Origin: Halopseudomonas sp002296055
GTDB lineage: Bacteria > Pseudomonadota > Gammaproteobacteria > Pseudomonadales > Pseudomonadaceae
NCBI RefSeq assembly: GCF_050876985.1
Contig: NZ_JBPAPP010000001.1
Direction: 5' to 3' (one strand)
DNA: 64,000 nt
The notes under the pieces were generated by a model. That model worked only from the letters and a program-made list of their open reading frames with translations, did not search any database and had not been told where the DNA came from. This document shows positions 15,475-24,600 of the stretch, in pieces. Position numbers and translations under genes: made by a program. How positions within the stretch are numbered: the first letter of the stretch is position 1; the number at the start of each line of letters is the position of its first letter.

Positions 15475-16237
15475 GCGGCACCTTGGACCAGTCAACCTCA
15501 GGGATTTGTTCATAGGCCGGCCGCGCCAGCAGGTACCCTTGAAACAGGTAGAGGCCGATGCTGCGCAGGAAGGCCAGCTCCTCGGGTGTTTCTACGCCTT
15601 CAGCGATGGCTTCTATGTTCAACGCCTGGCAGACCCCGAGAATGCCACGCACGATGGCTTGGCGCACCGGGTCCTTGTCGATGTTGCGCAGCAGCGCCAT
15701 GTCCAGCTTGATGATATCGGGCTGAAACTCGGCCAGCAGGTTCAGCCCCGAATAGCCGGCGCCAAAATCGTCGATGGCGGTTTTGAAGCCTTGTCGGGCG
15801 TACTCGCTGAGGATGCCCTTGAGGTGGTCGTGATCGGTGACCTGTTCGCCCTCGGTTACCTCGAAGAGCAGCCGCTCGGGCGGAAAGTTATTGAGCCTGG
15901 CCGCTTCCAGGGTGGCGCGTATGCAGGTGGCCGGCTGGTAAACAGCGTTTGGCAGAAAGTTGATACTGACGTAGCAGGGAATCTGCAGCCGAGCGGCCAG
16001 CTCAACGGCCTTGACGCGGCAGGCCTGATCAAACTGATACCGGTTCTGCGCTGTGACCTGTGCCAAAATAGCGGCCGCGCCGCTGCCGTCGGTGCCGCGC
16101 ACCAATGCTTCGCAAGCGAACAGACTGCGGCTGCGCACGTCGACGATCGGTTGAAAGGCCATGCTGAATTCGAACGGCAGGGCGGGGCGTTCGGTGCAGG
16201 CGCGGCAAGGGGCTGGTGGGTGTGGCTCGCTGGTCAT
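15467..16237 (-). CDS. EAL-domain cyclic-di-GMP phosphodiesterase
   Basis: The 256-residue protein is an EAL domain with a short N-terminal extension holding a CRAC (CxxC) pair at residues 11-14. Catalytic-type residues are present: EAL at 43-45 (EALVRG), NFLPN, a Glu in FEVTEGE, DDFGAGYSG, KLD and EGVET, so it is probably active in hydrolysing cyclic di-GMP. EALVRG and NFLPNAVY resemble the EAL domains of BLUF-EAL photoreceptors such as BlrP1, but no BLUF domain is attached. AAGGATT precedes the ATG. It is divergent from radA and overlaps the downstream polyphosphate:AMP phosphotransferase gene. Confidence 0.9.
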   Translation of the reverse strand: MTSEPHPPAPCRACTERPALPFEFSMAFQPIVDVRSRSLFACEALVRGTDGSGAAAILAQVTAQNRYQFDQACRVKAVELAARLQIPCYVSINFLPNAVYQPATCIRATLEAARLNNFPPERLLFEVTEGEQVTDHDHLKGILSEYARQGFKTAIDDFGAGYSGLNLLAEFQPDIIKLDMALLRNIDKDPVRQAIVRGILGVCQALNIEAIAEGVETPEELAFLRSIGLYLFQGYLLARPAYEQIPEVDWSKVPHE

Positions 16238-16399
16238 TGCGTTGAATCCTTGCAGACTGGCGATAGGCTCGCCGGTCGTTGGGTCGCGGCAGTGCGCAGG
16301 TTCACGCTGCCGACCGAAGTGTCTGATTTAGCGGCACGTAGTCATCGCTCCGCTGATGGCCAGTATGGCACGATGAAGGCAAAGCATGTTGGGACGGAT

Positions 16400-17770
16400 A
16401 TGGCCAAGCAAAAACGCGTATACGGCTGCACCGAGTGCGGTGCAACTTTTTCCAAATGGGCGGGGCAGTGTCCCGAGTGTCAGGCTTGGAACAGCATGGT
16501 CGAGACCGTGGTGGACACCACGCCGACCGGTGGCAGCACTTCTCGCTCAAGCAACTGGACCGGGCAGCAGGCGCAAATCAAGACGCTGGCCGAGGTCACT
16601 ACCGAAGAAACCCCGCGCCAGCTCAGCGGGTCCTCGGAGCTGGATCGGGTGCTTGGCGGCGGTCTAGTCGGTGGCTCGGTGGTGTTGATTGGTGGTGACC
16701 CGGGGATCGGCAAATCCACCATTTTGTTGCAGACCCTCTGTCGCCTGGCGCAAAGCATGCCTGCGTTGTACGTGACCGGTGAAGAGTCGCAGCAGCAGGT
16801 CGCGATGCGCGCGCGTCGGCTCGGCTTGCCAGAGGACAAGCTGAAGGTGATGACCGAGACCTGCATCGAAAGCATTGTTGCCACCGCCCGGCACGAGCAG
16901 CCGAAGGTCATGGTGGTGGACTCGATTCAGACCATTTTTACCGAGCAGCTGCAGTCGGCCCCGGGCGGTGTGGCTCAGGTGCGCGAGAGCGCTGCGCTGC
17001 TGGTGCGCTACGCCAAGCAAAGCGGCACCGCGATCTTCCTGGTGGGCCATGTGACCAAGGAGGGCTCGCTGGCGGGGCCGCGGGTGCTTGAGCACATGGT
17101 CGACACCGTGCTGTATTTCGAGGGTGAGGCGGACGGTCGCTACCGCATGCTGCGAGCCGTTAAAAACCGCTTTGGCGCGGTCAATGAGCTGGGCGTTTTC
17201 GCCATGACCGACAAGGGCCTGAAGGAGGTCGCCAACCCGTCGGCAATCTTCCTGTCACGCTACGACGCGCCCATTCCGGGCAGTGTGGTAATGGCGACCT
17301 GGGAAGGCTCGCGGCCTATGCTGGTTGAGGTGCAGGCGCTGGTCGACACCAGTCACCTGGGCAATCCGCGCCGGGTAACCCTGGGGCTGGATCAGAACCG
17401 GCTTGCCATGCTGCTGGCGGTGCTGCACCGCCATGGTGGTGTGGCGACCTACGATCAGGACGTCTTCGTTAATGTGGTGGGCGGGGTCAAGGTGCTCGAA
17501 ACAGCCGTCGATCTGGCGTTGCTGGCGGCGGTGATGTCGAGCCTGCGCAACCGGCCTTTGCCGATGGACCTGATGGTCTTTGGTGAGCTGGGTCTGTCTG
17601 GTGAAATTCGTCCGGTACCCAGCGGCCAGGAACGCCTGAAAGAAGCCGCCAAACACGGCTTCACCCGCGCCATTGTGCCCAAGGCCAACGCCCCGAAAGA
17701 GTCACCCAAGGGTATGCAGGTGATTGCGGTAACGCGGCTGGATCAGGCGTTGGCGGCGATTTTTGAGTAG
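16400..17770 (+). CDS. radA: DNA repair protein RadA
   Basis: The 456-residue protein has the N-terminal C4 zinc finger (Cys10, 13, 24, 27), a RecA-like ATPase with Walker A GGDPGIGKST, the RadA-specific KNRFG motif, and a C-terminal Lon-protease-like domain without the catalytic dyad. RadA drives branch migration and processing of recombination intermediates. The ATG at 16400 follows GGGACGG; an in-frame ATG at 16373 exists but the finger-proximal start matches the family. A 10-bp hairpin overlaps its stop codon. Confidence 0.97.
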   Translation: MAKQKRVYGCTECGATFSKWAGQCPECQAWNSMVETVVDTTPTGGSTSRSSNWTGQQAQIKTLAEVTTEETPRQLSGSSELDRVLGGGLVGGSVVLIGGDPGIGKSTILLQTLCRLAQSMPALYVTGEESQQQVAMRARRLGLPEDKLKVMTETCIESIVATARHEQPKVMVVDSIQTIFTEQLQSAPGGVAQVRESAALLVRYAKQSGTAIFLVGHVTKEGSLAGPRVLEHMVDTVLYFEGEADGRYRMLRAVKNRFGAVNELGVFAMTDKGLKEVANPSAIFLSRYDAPIPGSVVMATWEGSRPMLVEVQALVDTSHLGNPRRVTLGLDQNRLAMLLAVLHRHGGVATYDQDVFVNVVGGVKVLETAVDLALLAAVMSSLRNRPLPMDLMVFGELGLSGEIRPVPSGQERLKEAAKHGFTRAIVPKANAPKESPKGMQVIAVTRLDQALAAIFE

Positions 17771-17791
17771 CAGCGGTGTGGCCGCTGCTAC
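17767..17791 (+). terminator. Hairpin at the radA stop codon
   Basis: GTAGCAGCGG pairs with CCGCTGCTAC around a TGTGG loop, covering the stop codon. No T tract follows, so it is terminator-like or an mRNA-stabilising end rather than a classical intrinsic terminator. Confidence 0.4.
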
Positions 17792-17792
17792 A

Positions 17793-17813
17793 GCCGCAAG
17801 CCGCAAGCTACAA
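17793..17813 (+). repeat. Heptanucleotide tandem repeat (three copies)
   Basis: GCCGCAA, GCCGCAA and GCTACAA stand head to tail, continued by GCG. Similar degenerate AAGCTACAAGC strings are common between genes in pseudomonads. It lies just after the radA hairpin. Confidence 0.6.
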
Positions 17814-17876
17814 GCGAAATCCAGGGGGGGAGTTGGTGGAGAAGGTGGGGGCACACTCAGCTTGAAGCCTGCCGCT

Positions 17877-17894
17877 GCGGCGCTTTAGCGCCGC
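17877..17894 (-). terminator. Hairpin after the PilZ gene
   Basis: GCGGCGC and GCGCCGC form a 7-bp perfect stem with a TTTA loop, directly abutting the PilZ stop codon. There is no T run; it probably serves as a Rho-dependent or convergent end between radA and the PilZ gene. Confidence 0.45.
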
Positions 17895-18251
17895 CTAGAG
17901 CAGCGCCCCCAATTCCCGCTCCAACAGCCCCTCATCCCCCAGATTGAGGGCGAGGAGGCGGCGCAGGTGGCTTATGGAGTCCAGGTCTATATGCAGGCAC
18001 TCGAAGCCAAGCAGGCCTTCCTCGGCGTGCGCCAAGTTGACCTCCATACGAATCTGATTGGCCTCGGCCAGCTCAATGATGGCAATGAAGGGGGCGTTGG
18101 CGCGCTGTGTGTCCCAGGCAGCGGGTTGTAGTACCAGCAGCCCGCGCAAGGAGACATCGATCAGTTGCGCGGCAATGCACCAGTCGTCCTGCTGCAGCAG
18201 GGTGTGCGCGTCGAAGGGCACGCGGCTAAATCGCCGCCGGTCATCGTGCAT
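17895..18251 (-). CDS. PilZ-domain cyclic-di-GMP receptor (PA4608/MapZ-like)
   Basis: The 118-residue single-domain protein has RRRFSR (RxxxR) at residues 5-10 and DVSLRG (D/NxSxxG) near 33-38, the two cyclic-di-GMP contacts of PilZ domains. The C-terminal stretch HIDLDSISHLRRL with ELNLGDE-like continuation is characteristic of PA4608 of P. aeruginosa (MapZ), which binds a chemotaxis methyltransferase and controls flagellar switching. Position next to radA is also the same as in PAO1. Orthology is therefore likely; the partner in this organism is inference. Confidence 0.88.
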   Translation of the reverse strand: MHDDRRRFSRVPFDAHTLLQQDDWCIAAQLIDVSLRGLLVLQPAAWDTQRANAPFIAIIELAEANQIRMEVNLAHAEEGLLGFECLHIDLDSISHLRRLLALNLGDEGLLERELGALL

Positions 18252-18295
18252 GAGCGGCTCCCGGTGGTAGGTCTGCTTTCACTATAGCTGCTTTT

Positions 18296-19633
18296 TCAGA
18301 CCACACCCTGTGCCAGCATGGCGTCGGCAACCTTGACGAAACCGGCAATATTGGCGCCCTTCACGTAGTCAATGTGGCCATCTTCCTCGCGGCCGTAGTG
18401 CTCGCAGGCCGCGTGGATCGACTGCATGATGCCGTGCAGTTTGTCGTCTACCTCGCCAGCGCTCCAGTGCAGGCGCATGGCGTTCTGGCTCATCTCCAGC
18501 CCGCTTACGGCGACCCCGCCGGCGTTGGCGGCCTTACCCGGAGCAAATAGCACGCAGTTCTCCTGCAGCAGGTCAACCGCTTCCAGGGTGCTTGGCATGT
18601 TGGCGCCCTCGGCGACCGCAAGGCAGCCGTTGTCGATGAGCTGGCGCGCGTCGTCTGCGTCCAGCTCATTTTGGGTAGCGCAGGGCAGGGCGATGTCGCA
18701 GGCCAGGTGCCAAGGCCGGCTGCCGACAATAAATTCGCAACCCTGGCCATGCAGGGACTCCAGGCGGCCGCGCTGTTCGTTCTTCAGTGCCATGAGCGCC
18801 TCCCACTGGGGCTGGCTCATGCCATCCGGGTAGTACAGTGTGCCGCCGGAGTCGGAAACAGAGATCACCAGACCGTCCAGCTCGAGTACTTTCCGGGCTG
18901 CGTATTGGGCAACATTGCCTGATCCGGAGATGGCAACACGCTTGCCTTCGATGGTGTGATTGCGCTGCTTGAGCATCTGCTCGGCAAAATAGACGCAGCC
19001 GTAGCCCGTTGCTTCTGGGCGAATCAGGCTGCCACCGTAGCTGATGCCCTTGCCGGTCAGCACCGACGTGAATTCGTTGCGCAGGCGTTTGTATTGGCCG
19101 TAGAGGTAGCCGATTTCTCGGGCGCCCACGCCAATATCCCCTGCGGGGATATCCAGATCTGCACCAATATGGCGCGACAACTCGGTCATAAAGGCCTGGC
19201 AGAAACGCATGATCTCGCCGTCGCTTTTACCCTTGGGGTCAAAGTCAGCGCCGCCCTTGCCACCGCCCAGCGGCAGACTGGTCAGCGCATTCTTGAATAC
19301 CTGCTCAAAGGCGAGAAACTTGAGTACCCCGAGGTTGACCGAGGGGTGGAAGCGCAGCCCGCCCTTGTAGGGGCCGATGGCGCTGTTCATTTGTACGCGG
19401 TAGCCACGATTGACCCGCACCACGCCCTGGTCGTCGACCCAGCAAACGCGAAACTGAATAACCCGCTCTGGCTCAATCAGCCGCTCAATGATGCCGGCGC
19501 GCAGGTATTTGGGGTTGGCTTCAAGGAAGGGCCAGAGTGTCGTCAGGACTTCTTCGGCCGCTTGGTGAAATTCTGGCTGGTGGGGGTCGCGCAGTTTGAG
19601 TTCGGTCAGGCAGGCAGCCAGGGTCGGGGTCAT
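18296..19633 (-). CDS. gdhA: NADP-specific glutamate dehydrogenase
   Basis: The 445-residue protein aligns end to end with E. coli GdhA: SAIGPYKGGLRFHPSVN, LPLGGGKGGADFDPKGKS with the active-site Lys, PAGDIGVGAREIGYL, SGSGNVAQYAARK (NADP fold) and GANIAGFVKVADAML at the C terminus. It makes glutamate from 2-oxoglutarate and ammonium. The ATG at 19633 is chosen over a GTG at 19645 because a good promoter (-10 at 19649-19654) would place the transcription start almost at the GTG. An NtrC-type site lies upstream, so nitrogen control is expected. Confidence 0.97.
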   Translation of the reverse strand: MTPTLAACLTELKLRDPHQPEFHQAAEEVLTTLWPFLEANPKYLRAGIIERLIEPERVIQFRVCWVDDQGVVRVNRGYRVQMNSAIGPYKGGLRFHPSVNLGVLKFLAFEQVFKNALTSLPLGGGKGGADFDPKGKSDGEIMRFCQAFMTELSRHIGADLDIPAGDIGVGAREIGYLYGQYKRLRNEFTSVLTGKGISYGGSLIRPEATGYGCVYFAEQMLKQRNHTIEGKRVAISGSGNVAQYAARKVLELDGLVISVSDSGGTLYYPDGMSQPQWEALMALKNEQRGRLESLHGQGCEFIVGSRPWHLACDIALPCATQNELDADDARQLIDNGCLAVAEGANMPSTLEAVDLLQENCVLFAPGKAANAGGVAVSGLEMSQNAMRLHWSAGEVDDKLHGIMQSIHAACEHYGREEDGHIDYVKGANIAGFVKVADAMLAQGVV

Positions 19634-19648
19634 GTCTGGGGTCACTTT

Positions 19649-19677
19649 TCTATACGTTCAGGGCGGAAAAGTGTAAA
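19649..19677 (-). promoter_or_regulatory. Sigma-70 promoter of gdhA
   Basis: On the minus strand TTTACA (19672-19677) and TATAGA (19649-19654) are separated by 17 bases. Predicted transcription start is near 19642, giving a very short leader to the ATG at 19633. Confidence 0.65.
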
Positions 19678-19694
19678 CCTACCAGAGAGGTGGA

Positions 19695-19711
19695 TGCACA
19701 GGAATGGTGCA
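19695..19711. promoter_or_regulatory. NtrC-type binding site upstream of gdhA
   Basis: TGCACAGGAATGGTGCA is a 17-bp dyad (TGCAC-N7-GTGCA), the form of the classical NtrC site. Its centre lies about 61 bp upstream of the predicted gdhA start of transcription. Direct repression of gdhA by NtrC under nitrogen limitation has been reported in P. putida. Confidence 0.7.
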
Positions 19712-19758
19712 TTACGGAAATTATGTTGTGTAATTGTGTTTGCTTTTGGTGCAATGCG

Positions 19759-19782
19759 TCAGCGGCTCAGGTGAGCCGCTGA
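19759..19782 (-). terminator. Hairpin after ettA
   Basis: TCAGCGGCTCA and TGAGCCGCTGA form a perfect 11-bp inverted repeat separated by GG, 12 bp beyond the ettA stop codon. It lacks a T run in the ettA direction, so it is a probable, not certain, terminator. Confidence 0.5.
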
Positions 19783-19794
19783 TGCCCCGCAACC

Positions 19795-21459
19795 TCAGGC
19801 CAGCTTTTTGTAGCGCACGCGGTGTGGCTGCGCTGCGGCGTCACCCAGGCGCTTCTTGCGATCGGCTTCGTACTCGGTGTAGTTGCCTTCGAAGAAGGTC
19901 ACCTGCGAGTCGTCTTCATACGCCAGAATGTGGGTGGCGATACGGTCGAGGAACCAGCGATCGTGCGAGATCACGATGGCCGCACCCGGGAAGTCCAGCA
20001 GGGCTTCTTCCAGTGCGCGCAGGGTTTCAACGTCCAGATCGTTCGACGGTTCGTCGAGCAGCAGTACGTTGGCGCCTTGCTTGAGGGTCAGAGCCAGGTG
20101 CAAACGGCCACGCTCACCACCGGACAGGTCCTTGACGAACTTCTGCTGGTCGGAGCCCTTGAAGTTGAAGCGCCCCACGTAGCCGCGCGACGGCATTTCG
20201 TAGTTGCCGACCTTGATCTGGTCAAACCCGTCGGATACCTGCTCCCACACGGTCTTGTTGCCGTCCAGGTTGTCACGGCTCTGGTCGACACTGGCGATCT
20301 GCACGGTTTCCCCGATGTCGATGGCGCCGCTGTCAGGTTGCTCTTTGCCGGTAATCATGCGGAACAGGGTCGATTTACCCGCGCCGTTACCGCCGATCAC
20401 GCCGACAATCGCACCCTTGGGTACGGCAAAGGACAGGTTGTCGATCAGTACGCGATCACCAAAGCCCTTGGTGACGCCGTTGAATTCGATGACCTTGTCG
20501 CCCAGACGCGGGCCAGCCGGAATGTAGATTTCGTTGGTCTCGCTGCGCTTCTGGAATTCCTGCGATTGCAGCTCTTCAAAGCGTTGCAGACGGGCCTTGG
20601 ACTTGGCCTGACGACCTTTGGCGCCTTGGCGTACCCATTCCAGCTCGGCCTTCATGGCCTTGGCGTGGGAGGCTTCCTGCTTGGCTTCGGAGGCCAGGCG
20701 AGCGGCCTTGGACTCCAGCCACTGGGAGTAGTTGCCCTCGAACGGGATGCCCTGGCCACGGTCCAGTTCGAGAATCCAGCCGGCGACGTTGTCGAGGAAG
20801 TAGCGGTCGTGGGTAATGGCCACCACGGTACCGGGGAAGTCGTGCAGGAATTGCTCCAGCCAGGCGACAGAATCGGCGTCCAGGTGGTTGGTCGGTTCGT
20901 CCAGCAGCAGCATGTCGGGGGCCGACAGCAGCAGGCGGCACAGCGCTACACGGCGCTTTTCACCGCCGGACAGGTGTTCGATCTTGGCATCCCAGGCCGG
21001 CAGACGCAGGGCGTCGGCGGCGACTTCCAGCTGGCGCTCCAGGTTGTGACCGTCGGCGGCTTGCAGAATGGCTTCCAGCTTGCCCTGCTCGGCGGCCAGC
21101 GCGTCGAAATCGGCGTCGGGTTCGGCGTAGGCAGCGTAGACTTCGTCCAGGCGGGCCTGTGCGTTCTTGATCTCGCTGACCGCTTCTTCAACAATGTCGC
21201 GCACGGTCTTGCTGTCATCCAGCTGCGGCTCCTGCGGCAGGTAACCGACCTTGATGCCGGGCATCGGGCGGGCTTCGCCCTCAATTTCGGTATCAACGCC
21301 GGCCATGATGCGCAGCAGTGTCGATTTACCCGCCCCGTTTAGACCGAGTACCCCGATTTTGGCGCCGGGGAAGAAGGACAGGGAAATATCCTTGAGAATC
21401 TGACGCTTCGGCGGGACGACTTTCCCGACGCGATGCATGCTATAAACGTATTGAGCCAT
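19795..21459 (-). CDS. ettA: Energy-dependent translational throttle protein EttA (ABC-F)
   Basis: The 554-residue soluble protein has two ABC cassettes: Walker A GLNGAGKST and GGNGAGKST, signatures LSGGEKRR and LSGGERGR, and Walker B LLLLDEPTNHLD and LLLDEPSNDLD. The charged linker between the cassettes and the opening MAQYVYSMHRVGKVVPPKRQ match EttA, which binds the ribosomal E site and gates the first elongation steps according to ADP/ATP. It is divergent from morA and precedes gdhA on the minus strand. Confidence 0.97.
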   Translation of the reverse strand: MAQYVYSMHRVGKVVPPKRQILKDISLSFFPGAKIGVLGLNGAGKSTLLRIMAGVDTEIEGEARPMPGIKVGYLPQEPQLDDSKTVRDIVEEAVSEIKNAQARLDEVYAAYAEPDADFDALAAEQGKLEAILQAADGHNLERQLEVAADALRLPAWDAKIEHLSGGEKRRVALCRLLLSAPDMLLLDEPTNHLDADSVAWLEQFLHDFPGTVVAITHDRYFLDNVAGWILELDRGQGIPFEGNYSQWLESKAARLASEAKQEASHAKAMKAELEWVRQGAKGRQAKSKARLQRFEELQSQEFQKRSETNEIYIPAGPRLGDKVIEFNGVTKGFGDRVLIDNLSFAVPKGAIVGVIGGNGAGKSTLFRMITGKEQPDSGAIDIGETVQIASVDQSRDNLDGNKTVWEQVSDGFDQIKVGNYEMPSRGYVGRFNFKGSDQQKFVKDLSGGERGRLHLALTLKQGANVLLLDEPSNDLDVETLRALEEALLDFPGAAIVISHDRWFLDRIATHILAYEDDSQVTFFEGNYTEYEADRKKRLGDAAAQPHRVRYKKLA

Positions 21460-21606
21460 GGTGGCAGAACCTGTTGAATGGGAATGTGCGAAGGGCTTCG
21501 CCGGGGCTGGCGAAATGTGGTGGCAAGGCTAGCCCAACTGGCGATTCAGGGCAAACCCTGGGGCTCGCCATGCAACCCGACAACGCGCTCAATTGCGACC
21601 GGATAA

Positions 21607-24600
21607 GTGACTACCTTGAATAACAACAATAAAAGCAGGTTGCCGCCCCTTGATACCGTCGGCCGCGACCCAACCGTATCCACGTATCTGGGCGTTGTGA
21701 TGTTTGCGGTAGCGGCGCTGTTGCTGATGGCGCTGCTGGCCTGGCAGGCTCGCAATGATTACCAGAGCATCCAGCGTCAGCATCAGGCGCTGGTAGAAGA
21801 GTCGGTCTGGCTGATTGCCGACCAGCTCGCACTCAACCTGGCGACCAGCTCCAATGCCCTGATCTTCCTGCTCGACGCCCTGGAATCACGCTCGGCGGAC
21901 GCGCCCTTGCGCGCCGTACAGCAGTTGTTGCCCGGTGTGCATGGCGTCCATCTGGTGCAGCTGGATCGCATGCCGCATGACATGCGTGAGCCTTGGGCGC
22001 AGACCGCTCGGCGCCTGCAGATCGGCGGTGAAACCTTCGGTCTGGACTCCAACGCCGAGCGCAACCTGTTGTACTGGACGCTGGCCAGCCAGCAGCCGGG
22101 TCGTTATTGGGTGCTGAGTATGGATGAGCGGGTATTGTCATCCCTGGTCTCATCGCGTGCCGGGCAAGGCTACCTGTGGTTGCTGGAAGACACCGGTAGA
22201 GCGCGCGTGCTGGTGCGTCAGCAGCAGGAGCGCACGGCGTACCTGGGCAATACGGCAATGACGGCCGAGGAGCGTTCGCAGGTCGCCTTTAGCGCCCCTG
22301 TTACCGGCACCCTCTGGCAAGTGCGGGGGTTGGTCGAGCCGGATTACTACCCCCATCGTATGGCGCCGCTGCTGCTTGGTAAGGCGGGCCTGCTGGTGAT
22401 CTGCCTGCTGGTTTTAATGAGCGCACTCTGGTTGCTGGGCCGCCAATCACGCACTGCCAGAAAGTTGCAGCAGCGGCAGGATCAATCCTTGCGCAGCATG
22501 CTGGACACCGAGCGGCGCTATCAGGATGTGTTCCAGAACGTGGATATGGCGCTTTGCGTCGTCGATCTGGTGTCACTCAAGCAGATGTTGCTACGCGAAG
22601 GCATATTTAACGGCGAACAGCTGGATGCATGGCTCGAAACCAACCCCGAGCGCCACAGCGATTTGATGAGCGGCGTGCGTGTGGTGGAGGCCAACCAGGT
22701 CGCGCTGGATTTGCTGCGACTGCCGGATGTATCGGCGCTGCAAGGGTTGTTGCGCGGCGGCAGCCACCTGCGTATCGGCGGCGCGCGCTATCAGCTGTTG
22801 TTGGCGCTGATTAACGGTGATGAGCGCTTTGACGTGGAGACCCCGCTACGCACCCGTGATAGCAGCACCTACGTCTGGATGGTCATGCGCATCCCCAGCA
22901 GTGTCGATTGCCTGCATGCGGTGACCCTCAGCATCACCGATCTGAGTCAGCGCCGGGCAGCTGAGCTGGCATTGCGTCAGAGTCGCGAGTTCTGGGCCGG
23001 CGTGGTGCGAGCGTTGCCCGACCTGATCTATATCCGCGACACCAAGTGGATGGGCTCCGGCGACTTTGTATTCAGCAACCGCTCGCTGGCGAGCATGCTG
23101 GGTTACAGCGCTGAAGAAGAGGAAAAGATGGGGCCGGAGTACCGGCACCATTTACTGCACCCCGACGATCTGGAATACATGCAGGTCAATCGCCGCCTGC
23201 AGCAGGCGCTGGGTGATGGGCAACTGCTGGAGTGGAAAGTACGCTGGCGCCATCGTGATCTGGGTTGGCGCTGGTTTAGTGTCAGCTCCAAGGTGTTCAA
23301 GCGCACGCCAGACGGTCGTGTGATGCAGGTGATCGGCTTTGTCCGTGATATTCACCAGCAGTCGCTGGCCAGTGAGGTGGTGCAACGCTCCGAGGCACGC
23401 TATCGCCTGCTGACCGAAAACATCGCAGACATCGTCTGGTCGACCAACAGTGATTTCCGGCCAGATTACATCAGCCCCTCGGTGCAGCGCCTGCTCGGTT
23501 ACAGCCCGGACTTTATGCTCAGCAAGGCCTCCCGCGAGGTGCTGGCTGACGCACGCTTTGATACTTTCATGGCCGACATCCGCGCCGAGCTGCGAGACCA
23601 GGTGCATTCACCCGAGCGCATTCAGGTTCTGCGCCGCGAGGGGTATCACCGCCAGACAACCTTTGATTGCATTAAGGCAGATGGGCGCAAGTGTCCGCTA
23701 GAAGTGCGCATTTCGCTGATGTGGAGCCCCCAGGGGCGCTTTTTGGGGCTGCTGGGTTTGGCTCGCGATATCAGCGAGCAGCGCCGTACCGAGAACCGCC
23801 TGCGCATGGCTGCGACGGTATTTGAGAACACCACCGGGGCTATCGTGGTCACCGACCCGGCTGGCTACATCGTGCAGGTAAACGAAAACTTTACGCGCAT
23901 CACCGGTTTTCTCCCGGAGCAGGTGATCGATCAACTGCCGGCAACCCTGATGCAGCGTCAGCACGGCGATGCCTTTTACCGCGAGATTCTGCAGGCGCTG
24001 CACGAGCATGGCCGCTGGGAAGGCGAGCTTTGGCAGCAGCGCAGTGGCGGCGAGGGCTTCCCGACCTGGGCTGGCATCACGGCGGTGCACGATAACGAAG
24101 GCGATCTGGTCAGCTATGTGTGCTTCTTTGTCGATATCAGTGAGCGCAAGGCATCGGAGGCCCGCATCCAAAGCCTGGCGTATTACGACGTACTCACCGG
24201 GCTGGCCAACCGCACGCTGTTTCAGGACCGTCTGCAGGCCGCGTTGCAGCTAGCAACACGGCGCGGCGATTGGGTGGCGGTGTTGTTTCTGGATCTGGAT
24301 CGTTTCAAGCCGATCAACGATAGCCTTGGCCACGCCGCGGGTGATCAGGTGTTGACCGAGGTCGCCGAGCGCCTGCGCGGATGCGTGCGCGAGAGCGACA
24401 CGGTCGCGCGCATGGGCGGCGACGAGTTCACCATGCTGCTGACGGGCTTGAATAATCGTGAGGTGGCGCTATCGGCGGCCATGCACGTGGCTGAGAAGGT
24501 GTTGCGGGCCCTGGCGCCGGCCTTTGTGCTGCAAGAGCGTGACTTCTTTGTCAGCGCCAGTATCGGGATCGCGCTGTCTCCGCAGGATGGCGAGCAGGGT

